Shown here: positions 11,051 to 23,198 of the stretch, in pieces
Layout of the letters: the number at the start of each line of letters is the position of its first letter
Position numbering within the stretch: the stretch's first letter is position 1
Assembly (NCBI RefSeq): GCF_037126465.1
Contig: NC_088204.1
Location: forward strand, 75,453,807 to 75,517,806
Reading direction: 5' to 3'
Origin: Ornithodoros turicata
Taxonomy: Eukaryota; Arthropoda; Arachnida; Ixodida; Argasidae
DNA: 64,000 bases
Made by a program: the position numbers and the translations under genes
Notes under the pieces: model-generated
The model's input: only the letters and a program-made list of their open reading frames with translations
Database searches by the model: none
Told to the model about the DNA's origin: nothing

Positions 11051-11756
11051 CAGGGGTCGGAATCGAAACTGAACCCGAACCGAAAACCGCTAAAAACCCG
11101 TATTTTTGCTGAACCGGAATTGAACCGAACCAAATAATTTTTTTCTCGCGCGTTGAACCGAACCGGAATTGAACCGAAATAAATTCAGGCGGTTACCGGT
11201 TCGCGAAGCGAATAATGTGCGTTGTGCGAGGTCGGAACAGCGAGTTTACACCGCAAATTGAGCCGCGTTGCCGAGCAAATTCGAAACCGAAACTGAACAA
11301 AACAAAACTGCAACCCAAGTGCACGAGGTATTTCCTCTAGTTTTGAGGTCGTCCTTATCGCACTTGTAGGCTTAATTGTACGCGATTTTTGTCACCCAGC
11401 GACCCCTATGTTTCCATTTTGGGCTGTGAGAATAATAACGGCCAGTCCCTGAGCAGAATGTAACAGGGTGTGTACGATGAGTGAACATATAGAGAGTACC
11501 GTAACATTGCACCTGAAATGAAGATCTGTAACACGCAGTGTTGCTGTGAACCACTGCTGTGTCGGCAACAACAACAAAAGTACGTTTGTGTTGTTTGAGA
11601 ATCGTAAGGATGTGCTTGCCTTTAACCCATGACAACCCGCTCAGGCTTCACTTTCCTGAACCGGTTTGAACCGGTTCGAATCGATATTTGGAGCTGCTGC
11701 GGAGCTGAACCCAAACCGAACCGAACCGAAAAAAAATAATGGTTCCGATCTCCCTG
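11051..11756. mobile_element. Probable hAT-like non-autonomous element, GAACC-rich ends
   Basis: Left end CAGGGGTCGGAATCGAAAC and right end GGTTCCGATCTCCCTG form imperfect inverted termini of the CAGGG type. Both subterminal regions are dense in GAACCG words (11065-11170 and 11655-11730). The 8-bp flanks ATGACATC / ATCGTATC match at only 5 positions, so a duplication is not established. No transposase frame. Confidence 0.65.
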
Positions 11757-13036
11757 ATCGTATCGTTTCGCGAACAGTGCGAACCGCCACCTTGCGCGTC
11801 GCCTCATGTAAAACACTCTTTGTTACTTGGAGACGCAAATAAGGAATATAAGATACACGATCGCATGACACAGATGACCTTAATGTTTTATTGTACGTTT
11901 GTCCACCTGTTCTCTGCTTCCAAGAAACATAACATAATAACATAACACAGTGATTCTCGGTCGTGCATGTGTCAATGACCCCTTTCTCTGCTGTGGGGAG
12001 TGATTGGGGACCCCTTGAAGGTCCACACGCAGAAGAGAGCAACGGGTACGAGAACAAACTACATAGTTGCTGCTTGAAAACTGAGATAAATTAGTATTTT
12101 TTTTATTGCACAAATATAGCAATGATGATTGATTGATTGATTATTTAAAGAAAACCAGGGAGAAATTGAACTTGTCTCCTGACTAGGTCTGCTACTGCCA
12201 AAACAAAACGTAACAAAACAAAACAAACAAAACTACATTCCCCATTCCCAACAATTGGTGTGTCAGTACACTAGGTGCAAGTGAATAAATGTCACTAGAG
12301 CATGCAGATGAGAAACAGATACACACTAATGCAAAGATATACACTAATGCACAAGTATTTTTTATTGCACAAGTATAGCAATGAAGGAATGATTAACCTA
12401 TACGACTGCATTAATTTTGTTACGAGTGCACTGAAGCGTGGAGCAATGTTACTCATAAAGAGTGTCATATACCTGTATCTATATTCGGCAGATGCGCACG
12501 CAGGCGTAGTAAGCTCACAGACGAGTGAGAACCTCGCGGAAGTGCCGTTTATGGCCCCCCTGGGATCCTCGTACCGTCGCATTTGAGAACAACTTACATC
12601 ACATTATAGCACAAGCAATAAAGCTAGTCAAAAAGAAGCACCTTGCCACGTCAGGTGCGGATGAATTTTTCGTAGCGAATGGGAGCACTTAAAACGTTTG
12701 ACGTCACAGTAATGGAGGAGAGTGGCTCGAGCCTCCGGCCACGGCAACAATTTTGTAATTTGATTGCGCTGCTATATATGTAACACCTTGTTCAGCAAAA
12801 AAATATTTTACGTGGATGCTTTTTACACACTGCTTGACAAAGCAAGAACGGTCATAGCGCTGGTAATGCGGGTATATAGAAGTGGAAACACTTCACATAG
12901 CGGAGTCGTTCGAAATAGTTCGAAAGGGTGGTATTCTAATAATACTAATTATAATAATACTTATGATAATAAGAATAGTTATAATAATGATAGAGAGTAC
13001 AGCTACACGTAAGGTATTATCCTATTGAGATCAAAG
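11757..13036. other. Unassigned stretch with short direct repeat
   Basis: A ~30-bp sequence including TTTATTGCACAA and TATAGCAATGA occurs at 12094-12125 and 12355-12384 in the same orientation. A (TAA)-rich tract lies at 12935-12990. Nothing coding recognised. Confidence 0.5.
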
Positions 13037-13047
13037 GCACAGAGAGC

Positions 13048-13309
13048 GGTGGTGGTGGTGGTGGTTGCTGCTGAAACAGCTCACCGTTGTCGGCCTCACA
13101 GAGGTGGACAACGTCAGTACTAACGCTCTGGGGGAAACTGCGTCCTGGGCCGACTTCTAACGGAACTCTGCCGATATATATCCGACAGCGTCTGAGGAAA
13201 ACCCAGGGGAAAACCCCCCTGACAGCACAGCCACCACCGGGATTCGAACCCCGGTACCTCCCAGTCTCGTCGTGACATGGCTAAACCACTCGGTCACGTG
13301 AGCTGACGC
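13048..13309 (-). repeat. Full-length SINE form B with perfect 11-bp TSD
   Basis: On the minus strand it begins with a class II tRNA-like head (GACCGAGTGGTTTAGCC, A box region) and a B box (GGGGTTCGAATCCC, plus-strand 13240-13252). Then come CCCTGGGTTTTCCTCAGACG, TCGGATATATATCGG, GAAGTCGGCCCAGGACGC, and the form B end (ACGTTGTCCACCTCTGTGAG, GCCGACAACGGTGAG), with a (CCA)n tail. GCACAGAGAGC flanks it at 13037-13047 and 13310-13320. Moved in trans by some LINE (inference). Confidence 0.92.
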
Positions 13310-13320
13310 GCACAGAGAGC

Positions 13321-15085
13321 ATTTCAACCTGTGAGGTGTGCTCACTGTACTCTACAATTTGTCAAATTACACGCACGCTTGCTTGTTCGGTTTTCGAGAA
13401 ATATCCCGAAGACGTCCCTCTACCGTACGTGCCCGTTGCCTGCCATTCCCGCCTGTAGCGCGTCTCAGCTGGAAGTGCACGGCGAACAGGACAGTATATG
13501 ATTAGAGCATCCCCATTACCCAGTTTACCCCATTAAAAATGGGGTAAAACCCGTTTTTACCCTCCGATTCGCACGCACCATCATGGTCCCTTCGAGTAAA
13601 ACCCGGGAAAAATCAAGAACCAATCTTTCCAAAGTGTAAACTCGACCACTTATGCGGGGGCACGGGTGAGCACTAAAAATACTTCGCACTACCGTCTCGT
13701 GTGCACTTCTTTTCATTTTGTTTTATTTACCGCTCGTTTTACAACTTCTAAAGTAGAACTCGAAATCACGAGCGTCCAAATATGGTCCACGCAAGAAAGA
13801 GCGAAGCAATTTCGTATCCCAGGCATATTTTCATGCAGAAGACCTGTGGCTTCCTACACAAAGAAGAAGGGGGAAAAAAAAAGAAAAAAAAAACATACTG
13901 GCTTCCCAGTCGGTGAGGTAAAAATTGTAATATTCGCTTAGCTTTTTGTGTCATCGACCAGGTCGATGGAAACATAAGCTGCTTATAGTGGAAGAGCATG
14001 AAGAAGCCGCTTACATATCCCTGGAAGAGAATACCTTTGGCTCGAGCGCATAGCAACTGAACCTGCAGATGTTTATGGAGCATGTTGACACAACCTGCGT
14101 CGTGTGCGCGTTTTTGCGCGACGCAGTTATTTTCATCGATTTCTTTTCGTCAATTATCGTACCCGACATCTCTTTTGCTCTTTTTGAAGTGCAGCTCTCG
14201 TTTCGTAATTCTAGGTCTAATTGACGAATTCTAATTTCATCACGAAAAAAAAAAGTAGAGAAAAAGAAAAGAAAACGTTTCATTCCGGTCGCAATTATTG
14301 GGTCCTATTAGACATATAGGGGGCACACGTGGGAAGTGTTTTCTGTATTGAAGGTTTCGCAATTGGTTGCAGATTTGCTGTACGCCGCCGTAAAAGCAGT
14401 CTCCGGCATACGGGAATGTTCAGCACGCTTTGTGTGGTGCGTAGAGGCCAGCCGCGATGACGTCAGCACTCGCACGTAATCATCAACATCATCTCTGTTT
14501 GCGTGCACGCTGAGAAATCATTGCGTTGAGAAAAGAAAAAAACAGGAAAGGAGGGATATGTAAAATTCGCAGGTTATACGCAGGCATGGAGGTTGTTAAT
14601 GAAAAAAATTAGAACCTGCCGCTGTTCTTTCGTGGGCTGCTGCATGTTAGCTAATGAGCCAGGTGCTATTAAAGAAACCAAACCAAACCAAAAAGAACAT
14701 GGGGCAAAGTCGTTTTTTTTAAATTAAGTTAAGTTAGTTAAACTAAAATTGTGTAAGTTATTAATTAAATTAATAACATACTGGTCGCTAGGGCAACAGC
14801 CGCTGTAAGCCTGGCTGTGGTTGGACGGAGCCTTAATGACTATGTAACGTCAACTAACCGTCACGCCTTGTTCGGCCTGAATGGAGCTGCCCACGCCAGC
14901 CTATAGTCGTGTTCAACTTAAGAACGGCTCTTTTTCGCTTGTTCCAGTTGGCTGCAATGGCTCGCTGCATCATTCTACAACGCGACATCGAAAGGGTGGC
15001 GCTGCTGTGTAATTTCCCCGGCGGAGTAACTATTGGACTACATTTCGTGTCGTTCTTAGCTCCAACGCGGGTGTATACCACGACC
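13321..15085. other. Unassigned stretch
   Basis: A small hairpin of TTTACCCCATT / AATGGGGTAAA lies at about 13524-13548. A-rich runs near 13875 and 14244. No gene recognised. Confidence 0.5.
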
Positions 15086-15087
15086 TA

Positions 15088-15486
15088 CTAGATTATAACG
15101 ACCATGTCATAATCGGCAACCCCTATGAGGATCCCGTCCGGACGATCCGCTAGGGGCGCTACTCATCGGCCTGCGAGCGCTACATCGTGATTGGACAATG
15201 GAAATTTGAATTTTGAACGCGCAGAAACGGACGTATCGTACGATTATCGTAGCAGACGGCAGCAACAGCTCCTATGAAAACGCGTAGAATGTTGATGATA
15301 ATCAACTTTAGAATGAAACATCTTCCGTGAGACATCCACCGCTTGTACAAAAATACTAAGGTAAGCTGAGGTACAAAGTGCTGTAGAAGTTGGGGAAGCA
15401 ATATCCGGGCCGATGAGTAGCGCCACCGCTAGCTTCCAAATGCGGCGCTGGGAACGGATGCCTATGACATGATCGTTATAATCTGG
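15088..15486. mobile_element. TA-flanked MITE
   Basis: 399 bp between TA dinucleotides (15086-15087, 15487-15488). Ends are CTAGATTATAACGACCATGT and the complement of CCAGATTATAACGATCATGT, matching over about 28 bp. A second inverted pair lies inside (GGGGCGCTACTCATCGGCC versus GGCCGATGAGTAGCGCC). TA duplication suggests a Tc1/mariner-type element. Confidence 0.85.
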
Positions 15487-15488
15487 TA

Positions 15489-16583
15489 GGTAGTTTTTTA
15501 TACATTCAGTGGAACAACTAGACGCTGCACAGCATTATCTCCGCACCAGCTCCACGGGAGGCCTGGTCGCAACGATCTATCCACTTTCTACTGTCGGCAT
15601 CGCACCTTACAGTTCCATTCAATAACTCATCCGTCCTGCGTCTCGTATCTTGGATATGTTCTTCCGCCATATTGTGTTCCTGACAGGTCTAAAACGATCC
15701 ACAAAAGGACAGCGCGGGGGGGATCACGCAGAAAATCTGGCAAACAAAAGCCCGAAACGACATGGCGCGGCAATTGAAAGAGAGTTTCGTCCATGTATCG
15801 TTCTCGATAAGGCGCCCGAGCAATCTGCCCTCTGCCGGCAGCGGCAGCAGCAGCGGGCGTTGTGAAATAGATTGCCGGCAAGATCGTTCGCCATACACGC
15901 CTAACGTATACAGTATAGGCGCTGCCGCCTACGCTGCAACCCGCCCATCTCCACCAGACAAATGACTTTCTTATGTGTTCCTTCCGATAGTTTTTGGTGT
16001 GTACGATGTGGTTGCTTCCTACGCAACCGCTTTGGAGGCTGGTATTGTTTCTGGTGCGTTGTTCTTTCCGGGTCTTGGAGCTTCTCAGGTTGCAGCTGGT
16101 TGTTGCTTGATATATATAGATTGAAAAATGTGTCGTGTGTGCTTCGTTTTTCGTGCCGTATTTCGACATTTCTTTTCTTTTTACGTTGAGCGCGTTAGGA
16201 ATGGTTGTTACGTTGGTTTCTTGTAGTCGGGGGAAAATTGAAAAGTGAGAGGGTGGTTCGCAGTGGAAGGTATTCGCGTGGTATGAATCTTATCTCGATG
16301 GAACGTTCCTAATATGTTTAGTTTTACCCTGTACTGTTGTACGCATTTTTTTCTCGTAGCTATGGAACTAACTGTGTAATTTTGTCATTTGACTATTAAG
16401 ATGCATACATTTGTCATAGTCGCTTAAACTATCATGCAGTCCTACCGTAATTATGCGACCAATTATGTATATTATTCTCATTATATAGTTGGCTAGGCAC
16501 GTTTGCCCTGGTTGTCTAATGAATTGTGCAACCCTGGTAAACATAGAATTAAATATGTACTCTCAATAACAACAACAAATTTA
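15489..16583. other. Unassigned stretch
   Basis: Contains a 180-codon minus-strand open frame (15627-16169) with no recognisable domain, alanine and serine tracts from GCN-type runs, and overlapping frames on the other strand. I do not call it a gene. Confidence 0.45.
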
Positions 16584-16760
16584 TTGTGAGATGATGAATG
16601 AGGAGTTTCATCGCCAGGGGGCGTACTCTACCCCATTGCTAGTGGTGATGTGGGGAATGAAATAATGAGGGCAATAAGGATCGTTGTCCTATATGGTGTC
16701 CAAAAAGGTCAAAAGAGCTTTGAAGGCAGAGCATTGGTGGGCTGGATTTGGCTAGAGGCC
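16584..16760 (-). pseudogene. Decayed I-like LINE ORF2 C-terminus and 3' tail
   Basis: Minus-strand translation gives NPAHQCSAFKALLTFLDTI, alignable with SPAHQCRALRSLFALMQAT of the better-preserved fragment at 54658-54897, but broken by stops. It is followed by GGGGTAGAGTACGCC and GATGAAACTCCTC, the hairpin-type tail of that family. A (GA)n run abuts it at about 16770-16788. Confidence 0.6.
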
Positions 16761-16789
16761 AAACAGTCTTGAGAGAGAGAGAGAGAGAA

Positions 16790-17477
16790 GGGGCGAGAGT
16801 GCGGTTCGCGGAAAGGTTGGTAGTGTGGGCAATGAAGAAGAATGTGCTCGAGCCCGAGGTAGTCTCAGGGTGGTTAGTGTATATGACTACATCGTAAATT
16901 TGTCACTCATTGTGCACCGTTTCTTTCAAAGACGCCATACCATACTTCGCTGGTCCAATAGTTAGTCCTTGTCAAGCACTTATGCACCTACAGCGCCCTT
17001 AGGAAACCCTGTAATCAAGGTACAGACAATAAGTAAGCAGTTTGTTTGTGTCGCTCGTGTTCTTTTCTGTCTGTGTCTTGAGAGTCGCTTTGAAGTACGA
17101 TTATCAACTACCAGAGTATACCCCAAAAATGACGCCCTTAGTTAGCCGCTTAATCACTTAAGACAGCTCACTTTGAGAAGCCATCTCTAACGGCATGTGC
17201 TTTATAAAATACACAAAAAAAATGCGCATTCCAAAGCTCGATTGAGAGAACGCGACGCCAATGGAGGCATTTTCCAGCGGAGGAGCAGACGGTTACCATG
17301 GAAACGGGTACGCCTCGCACCTTCCCACGAAGAGCCTGTCTTCTTTTACGATGATAGGTATAGGGGTTGTCGAATACCAACGGGAATAATTATATATTGG
17401 ATTTGAGTTTCGTATCGAATGTATACTTCTATATCCGAATTTCGAATTCAAGTGATGTCTCTTCCGAACGGAACACA
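16790..17477. other. Unassigned stretch
   Basis: From about 17345 the sequence is AT-rich with CGAATTTCGAATT-type words that resume after the MITE at 17478-17611, so that MITE may have split an older repeat. No gene recognised. Confidence 0.45.
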
Positions 17478-17611
17478 CAGGGTGTTTCTTTTTATCCTTT
17501 ACAGATTTTTGATTAAAAAAAAGCTATGGAACTATGTTGCTCTCATGGTTTTTTACAAAAAGAAAAAAGAAAAATGAACATCTGTAAAGGATAAAAAGGA
17601 CGCCCTGTATA
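17478..17611. mobile_element. Short MITE
   Basis: Ends ACAGGGTGTTTCTTTTTATC and the complement of TACAGGGCGTCCTTTTTATC are followed by the shared CTTTACAGAT, giving ~30-bp inverted repeats within 134 bp. The GGGTGTTTC-type start resembles mariner-type MITEs. Confidence 0.8.
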
Positions 17612-17958
17612 ATTCTATATTCGGATTTCGAATTGAAGCGATGCCCCTTCTAAACCGAATATATATTCAAATAGTTTCAAAGCTTTACTCGTAAGCAAAA
17701 AATCGCCAGAAGAGAAGGTATAAAACAAAGTGAGTGCTGCATGATACGAAGATCCGCACGCATGTATTATGTATGGATGCAGCGTATCCGTAAATATACT
17801 GTATTATATGTCTGGTCTCCGATGATGTAGCTATTCGCTTCGTTTTTCTTTTTTTTTCTTTATATTTCCGTGAGCAGAGGGAGGGAGCGAAGGCGACCCT
17901 CTCGAAGTGCCAGATTTGATTTTCGCTGTGCACTAGCACAATATCATATCCGCATATA

Positions 17959-18552
17959 CCGGGTGTTTCAGTTAAATCCCCGGGCTAAATAATTCGCGAA
18001 CGGGTGCACCAATCCACGAACTTTCTTTTTTACAAGTATCTGTCCGATACCACCTACAAGCTGCACACCGTGTGAATGAGTGGGAGGCGCTCATTATTAA
18101 AATAAAAATGCAAATGAGTTTCGTAAAAAAGCGTAACTTCTGAAGCAGGGCGCTGTCGGCATTAAAATGGGTACTACCCCTTTTGAGACCTTCAATGAGA
18201 CGCCCTTTTGCGCTTCGCCGCGACCAGCCGCGACAAAAATACGTAAACCGAAACCAATTAATTACTGCAACAAATGACCCGCTTCGGTGGCAGATTTTAC
18301 TCTAAAAGGTGTCCACTGAAGGTCCCAAAAGGGGTAGTACCCATTTTAATGCCGACAGCGCCCTGCTTTAGAAGATACGCTTTTTGACGAAACTCATTTG
18401 CATTTTTATTTTAATAATGAGCGCCTCCCACTCATTCACACGGTGTGCAGCTTGTAGGTGGTATCGGACAGATACCTGTAAAAAAGAAAGTTCGTGGATT
18501 GGTGCACCCGTTCGCGAATTATTTAGCCCGGGGATTTAACTGAAACACCCGG
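17959..18552. mobile_element. 594-bp foldback element with ~237-bp arms
   Basis: Flanked by TA. Starts CCGGGTGTTTCAGTTAAATC and ends with its inverted copy. Left arm 17959-18196 and right arm 18317-18552 are inverted and about 97% identical by eye (a handful of substitutions). The ~120-bp loop holds the only unique sequence. No coding frame. High arm identity suggests youth or gene conversion between arms. Confidence 0.93.
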
Positions 18553-18859
18553 TATAGGACTTCGCTAGATATATTCGGGAGATAAATATCCGGATCATCA
18601 ACACGGTTCCCCCGAAAGCGGGAGAACCGTTTGAGATTCACTTTAATGAAGCCATCCCCATATCATCGTCATCATGTATTTCTCTCTCTCACACACACTT
18701 TAATGACTGTAATGACTTAATCAGTGGCGTATAATTAATTTGGCAGTTGACACAATGCACTTGACAATGAGTGATGTAATAAATCGGGATATCTTTATCA
18801 AACACTGTCAGCGGTGTGAACGCCTTAGTTACAAGTAAACGTGATAACTCCTTCGAGCT

Positions 18860-18955
18860 TAACTACGTTCTTCCTGCTGTCATCTCTCCATCTGTGTACG
18901 TCTATACGCCGCTCATATAGCCACAGTTGCTTCGCAGCGCTAACACGGAATAAAA
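18860..18955 (+). repeat. SINE form A, 3' part only
   Basis: CTCTCCATCTGTGTACGTCT, ATAGCCACAGTTGCTTCGC, AACACGGAATAAAAAA: the terminal block of form A. Confidence 0.8.
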
Positions 18956-19057
18956 AACATTCTAAGAAACAAAGAGCAATTACGACTTCTAGTCCCCCGA
19001 TTACACCCCGTTTTGGTGCCCTAACCCTAAAATTTACTCGCCCCAGCTGTGTAAATA

Positions 19058-19230
19058 CAGTGAACCTTCGTTAATATGACCCCCGATAATCTGGCATAGT
19101 GCTTTACGACCATACTCCTGTGGAACAATGCAGTGAAAGCTCTGCAAATCCCCCCGTTAATATGACAATTGCGCATTATGACCAAAATTTTCGGGAACGA
19201 CCATGGTCATATAATAACGAGGGTTCACTG
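19058..19230. mobile_element. TA-flanked MITE, CAGTGAACC ends
   Basis: 173 bp, TA at 19056-19057 and 19231-19232. Left end CAGTGAACCTTCGTTAATAT, right end the complement of CAGTGAACCCTCGTTATTAT. The motif TTAATATGAC recurs inside. Ends of this form are typical of pogo/Tc1-mariner derivatives (family knowledge). Confidence 0.88.
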
Positions 19231-19232
19231 TA

Positions 19233-20953
19233 GTCCCTACACTTCACACAGGAACTACCGTGGTTTAACTCCTCCCATGAGCTAGTGGTTGTGGTAATGA
19301 ACCTGGTCCCCAAAAAAGACTAATATATGGTCTCATTTACACTATTGGATTAGATGAGAGTCCCCGTACAACAAAATGTGCCCCATTCTTCCTATAGTGT
19401 AGCTTTGTTAGCCAGATGGTAATCCACAACGCACACACGTCTCTGAAACAGTTGGCCCGTCGTAATCTCCTTGCACCATAGGAATTCTGAAACTAATCCT
19501 TTGTTCCGAGGAACAACTGAATGCGCAGTGTCAACGACGAATTCGCTGCGACTGACAAGCACGTACTCTGCGTAATTACGCGTCCAAAGGAGCACGTCCC
19601 GTTGTTCTGACGCCGCGGTTAGCCAATAGTGATGAAGCCAAGTCAAGCTGATAATGTTCACCACAGTTCCTATAGCGTTTGACAGCACGTTGCGCATTCT
19701 GGGATGATGTCGCAAGTTCCAGCACCAACGCCACCGAGTGCCTACCATGTGTATACTTCGAGACAGAATAAGCGCTACAGTCGGAAAGGTATATCTCCGC
19801 CAGCGGAGAATGTAGTTCGCACGTTGAAATACACGTTTTTCTAATGTGAATATTTTACGTGTTTGCTTTAATAGCAGGCAAATGTACTGTGTTTTCGCAG
19901 CACGGTCAGTGTACAAGCATGCGAGCGCACTACGTTGTGATTAGGAAGCGTAATGCGCGCGCCAGCCAATCACAGACATCTTTAGATTTGTTGGCGGAGT
20001 TGGGCTGTGGGAGTTAACTTGTCCCGAACTATAGGGCTACTGTAACAGTATAGAAATGATACGATTTTACGCGCTAGGTTCAAACCAAATGTATAGTCGG
20101 CGTTCTAGATAGTCTCGACAGTTTAGTATATATAGTAGCTAAAAAAAAAAACTACTTCGCTGACTGCTTATCAATGCTTATTATTTCCTTCTCTGTTGCT
20201 GTCATATTAGCATGCATGATTCTGCGCTTACACATTTCCATAGAGGAATATGTCAATCTCACTGAACTTTCCCAGAGGTTAAGCGTTTGAACACATGGCT
20301 GGCACATTTGCAGGTTAGAAAACATGCCCAATGCAACGTACTTTCGGTTTTGAGTCCACCCGCCACCGTTCACGTGGGGTAACACCGAAACTCCTGCGAA
20401 GTTCACTGCAGAAAATAGGTCACTTTCACTTTCAAAGAAATTTGTCTGGCGTCACCCCTTGGAAGCATATGCTAATTCTATTCTTCGCTCTTCCCACGAC
20501 AGTATGCATCGGCACAACAAACAGAAGCATCATCAATAATTTTGCATCGACGCGCACTCAAGGACAACATCAAGGTTGCGTGTAAAGGACAGCGCCGTGG
20601 TCCATGCAATACAACTGCCATAACCGCTTTATTCGTAACGATGCTCACCGCTCTTATGTGGCGTCTTCCATCGTAAAAAGTAGCAGACGACAGTGAGGTG
20701 CCGCCCTTTTCTCTCCCCAAGGTTGCCCAGTTTACGACATACTCTTCTGGGCGCGTTCGCGTGTGTGTCACCGGCGCATTGTGGGCAACCTTTGCAACTT
20801 CCTGCCAGATTTGGCGATGAGGCTGTCTTATATGTTCCGTAAACATTGATGTGGGTGCCTTCGCGGGCCTCGTAGGCGCAGAGGCGTAGGATTCTGTTTC
20901 CACCGGCGCGATTATATAGTTTCGGTTTTAGTTTCACCTGCAATAAATGTACG
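19233..20953. other. Unassigned stretch, one 174-codon open frame
   Basis: A minus-strand frame of 174 codons (19392-19916) has no motif I recognise and no visible repeat context. It could be chance or an exon-like remnant. The rest shows nothing. Confidence 0.4.
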
Positions 20954-20955
20954 TA

Positions 20956-21204
20956 CACTCTTAAAAATGAACTTCACCGCATAGCACGCTCCTAACCAAC
21001 CATAATCTCGAATGATATCGTTATCTGCCCTGATTTGTTGAAAACGGTAGGCGTACGCCTTTTTTGTGACAATTATGAACAGCATAAGTGTCACAAAAAA
21101 GGCGTACGCCTCCCGTTTTCAACAAATCAGGGCAGATAACGATATCATTCGAGATTATGGTTGGCTAGGAGCGTGCTATGCGGTGAAGTTCATTTTTAAG
21201 AGTG
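20956..21204. mobile_element. 249-bp foldback MITE, copy 1
   Basis: TA-flanked. Ends CACTCTTAAAAATGAACTTC and its inverted copy; arms of about 110 bp run nearly to the centre, with a loop around GACAATTATGAACAGCATAA. The arms carry the word AGGCGTACGCCT. Same length and sequence as 27897-28145. Confidence 0.93.
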
Positions 21205-21206
21205 TA

Positions 21207-22164
21207 TGTTCTCAATCGCTGCATTGTAGATAACTTTGGGTCCTCTTCCGCAACGTTCGGCTGGAAGAGTGGCAGCGCAATGTTTTTAAACGTTGCGCTT
21301 CCTATACTTGTGCCGTTATTTTTCTCAATGAACGTTTCCGAATAGTGTTTTTTTTTTTTTTTTCTACGCGTGCGCGAGTATGTCGCTTGCACGGAACTTC
21401 AGAGAGGCTTGAAAAACAGAGCTGCATGTGATCCAAACCAAGTCAAGTTATTTTGCCGCGCACTTCCTGTGCGAACTGTGGTGCTAACAAACTACATGAA
21501 CCCCTTTTTGCCGTTTTCGTCTCATTCCCAGCTTGTCCTGTTTGCCTTCCGCGTAGAAGACCGTAGGAGACAGCCACAGGGGGTAGCATCTGAAATGACT
21601 TTCTTCTGTCCACTCAGTGTTCGTGCGATTGTTATTGGGTTTTGCTGTAATTTATTCGCGCTCTGTATTAACCGATTTCTTTCTCTGGAAACGGCAACGG
21701 CTTCAGGGAACCAAAAAGGAACACGCGTTCGGCACCGTACTTTTATCACTCATGTTTCATAATAGTTAGCTGGCTCATTGAAAGAAAAAAAAAATGCAGA
21801 CGATCGCAGAAAGTATGCGATTTTCAGCGACAGCTGTCAGTGACTTTTGCTGACGCTGACGGAACGTTTGACATTGCCGCTAAATGCCTCAACACTTTCC
21901 GTAGCGGCCAGCAAAGTTGTTCACGAAATGTTCGTGATGTGTTTGCGGAAAGGTTGTTCAAAGACACTGGACACAGTTTTCGACGCTTTTCAAAATGGTT
22001 TCTTTATTTCGTTCACGGCAGCACGTATTATCCTGTTGTAAAAAGCGAGGACGATAAAGCGCCTCAAATGCCTACTATACGTGAAAACCGTTTCGGTATT
22101 GGACGGAATTTCAAGGAAGCGACACGATTGGCCATCGCGCGGAAAGCTCGTGACGAATCACAGC
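21207..22164. other. Unassigned stretch
   Basis: T-run near 21349-21363. Open frames at 21370-21762 (130 codons) and 21840-22319 (the latter running into a SINE) show no recognised domain. Confidence 0.45.
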
Positions 22165-22315
22165 GGAGTCACGCGTCAGTTCCCTTAGAAGTCGGGCCAG
22201 GACGCACATTCCTCAGGGCGTTAGTCGTGGCGTTGCCAACCTCTGCATGTGATGCCTACCTTTCACCATCCTTTCACCATCATCCCCACCACCACCATTT
22301 ATCACGTGGTACGGA
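22165..22315 (+). repeat. SINE form B, 5'-truncated
   Basis: CCCTTAGAAGTCGGGCCAGG, then GGGCGTTAGTCGTGGCG, TTGCCAACCTCTGCATGTGA and a (CCA/ATC)n tail, as in 28620-28788. Confidence 0.75.
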
Positions 22316-23001
22316 ATAACGAAAAGTTGACCATCTTACCCCATGATACCTTCTCGAGTGGCAGTCAGAAGGTGCGGGTTCGAGTCCCACTAATGCTACA
22401 TTTCCTTCAGCCGCCGTAATTCAATTGATTTATGCTACGCGATCATCAGTCGTTCTCTCTGACTATTCGAACTCTCTACTTTCCTCCTCTCTGGCTCGGA
22501 TAGCTAGGCGAGTTTTGTTTTGTTCCACAGACACGGCGATTTCCTGGAACCTTCCCGTTAACGGCTGCCGCTGTAAAAAGCAATTCCCCATTTTGTAAAA
22601 TTTTGTCCACATTGCTCGGGCCCCCTTTATGTATAGGTATATATGGGAAATGTGTTCTGAACAGAAACCCAGACCTGAACAACCCAGACCAGAATGTAGA
22701 GCACAAAAAAGGCAACAAAACACATCATTTGTCGCATCAGGCGTACAAATGACGCCGCAGCGTTGATGGCTTTCCTTGTCGGGGGGTCATTTAGTCGGTT
22801 TTGTAATGACATCGCTTTGTCGCGTATCTGCCCTTTCCTCTATCCCGTGCGCCTGCATTTGCACTATCTCGTATAATGACGACGAAACCCAGAACTTAAA
22901 TGGCCAAAGGAAGGCCCCCACAGATAAGCCTTATGAAGTTAAATGTAACGCGCACGATACGCAACGTTTGCGCAGAGGTCAAATTTTGAACATTGTACAG
23001 G
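22316..23001. other. Unassigned stretch with isolated B box
   Basis: GCGGGTTCGAGTCCCAC at 22374-22390 is a perfect pol III B box, but I see no A box or tRNA fold, so it may be a SINE head remnant. Nothing else recognised. Confidence 0.45.
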
Positions 23002-23099
23002 TTGGATTGGATTGGATTGGATTGGAAAAAGAAAGAAAAATATGGAGAGGTTAGTCCCGACCGAGTCAGAGCTGGCTACTCCAGAACGCGTTTGTGGGC
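23002..23099 (-). mobile_element. LINE/SINE 3' tail, family 2
   Basis: Minus strand: CCCACAAACGCGTTCTGG, AGTAGCCAGCTCTGACTCGG, TCGGGACTAACCTCTCC, T/C tract and (TCCAA)n end. Near-identical core to 10073-10161. Confidence 0.88.
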
Positions 23100-23198
23100 G
23101 TACAGGTTCATCGGTTCATTCTCTCATCCGTTTGGTAGAAAAGACAAAAACGTCCGCACAAATTGAAGGGAATGTGTCGCGATCAGTAGTAGATATAA

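Noticed and set aside
13230..13295. Candidate tRNA gene (good A and B boxes)
   Set aside because: It is the head of a SINE bounded by an 11-bp duplication and continues into the SINE body.
15627..16169. 180-codon minus-strand open frame
   Set aside because: No domain, low-complexity Ala/Ser tract, no repeat or gene context; may be chance.
19392..19916. 174-codon minus-strand open frame
   Set aside because: No recognisable motif; length alone is not enough in 64 kb with two strands.
22374..22390. Candidate tRNA B box
   Set aside because: No A box or cloverleaf partner sequence found.
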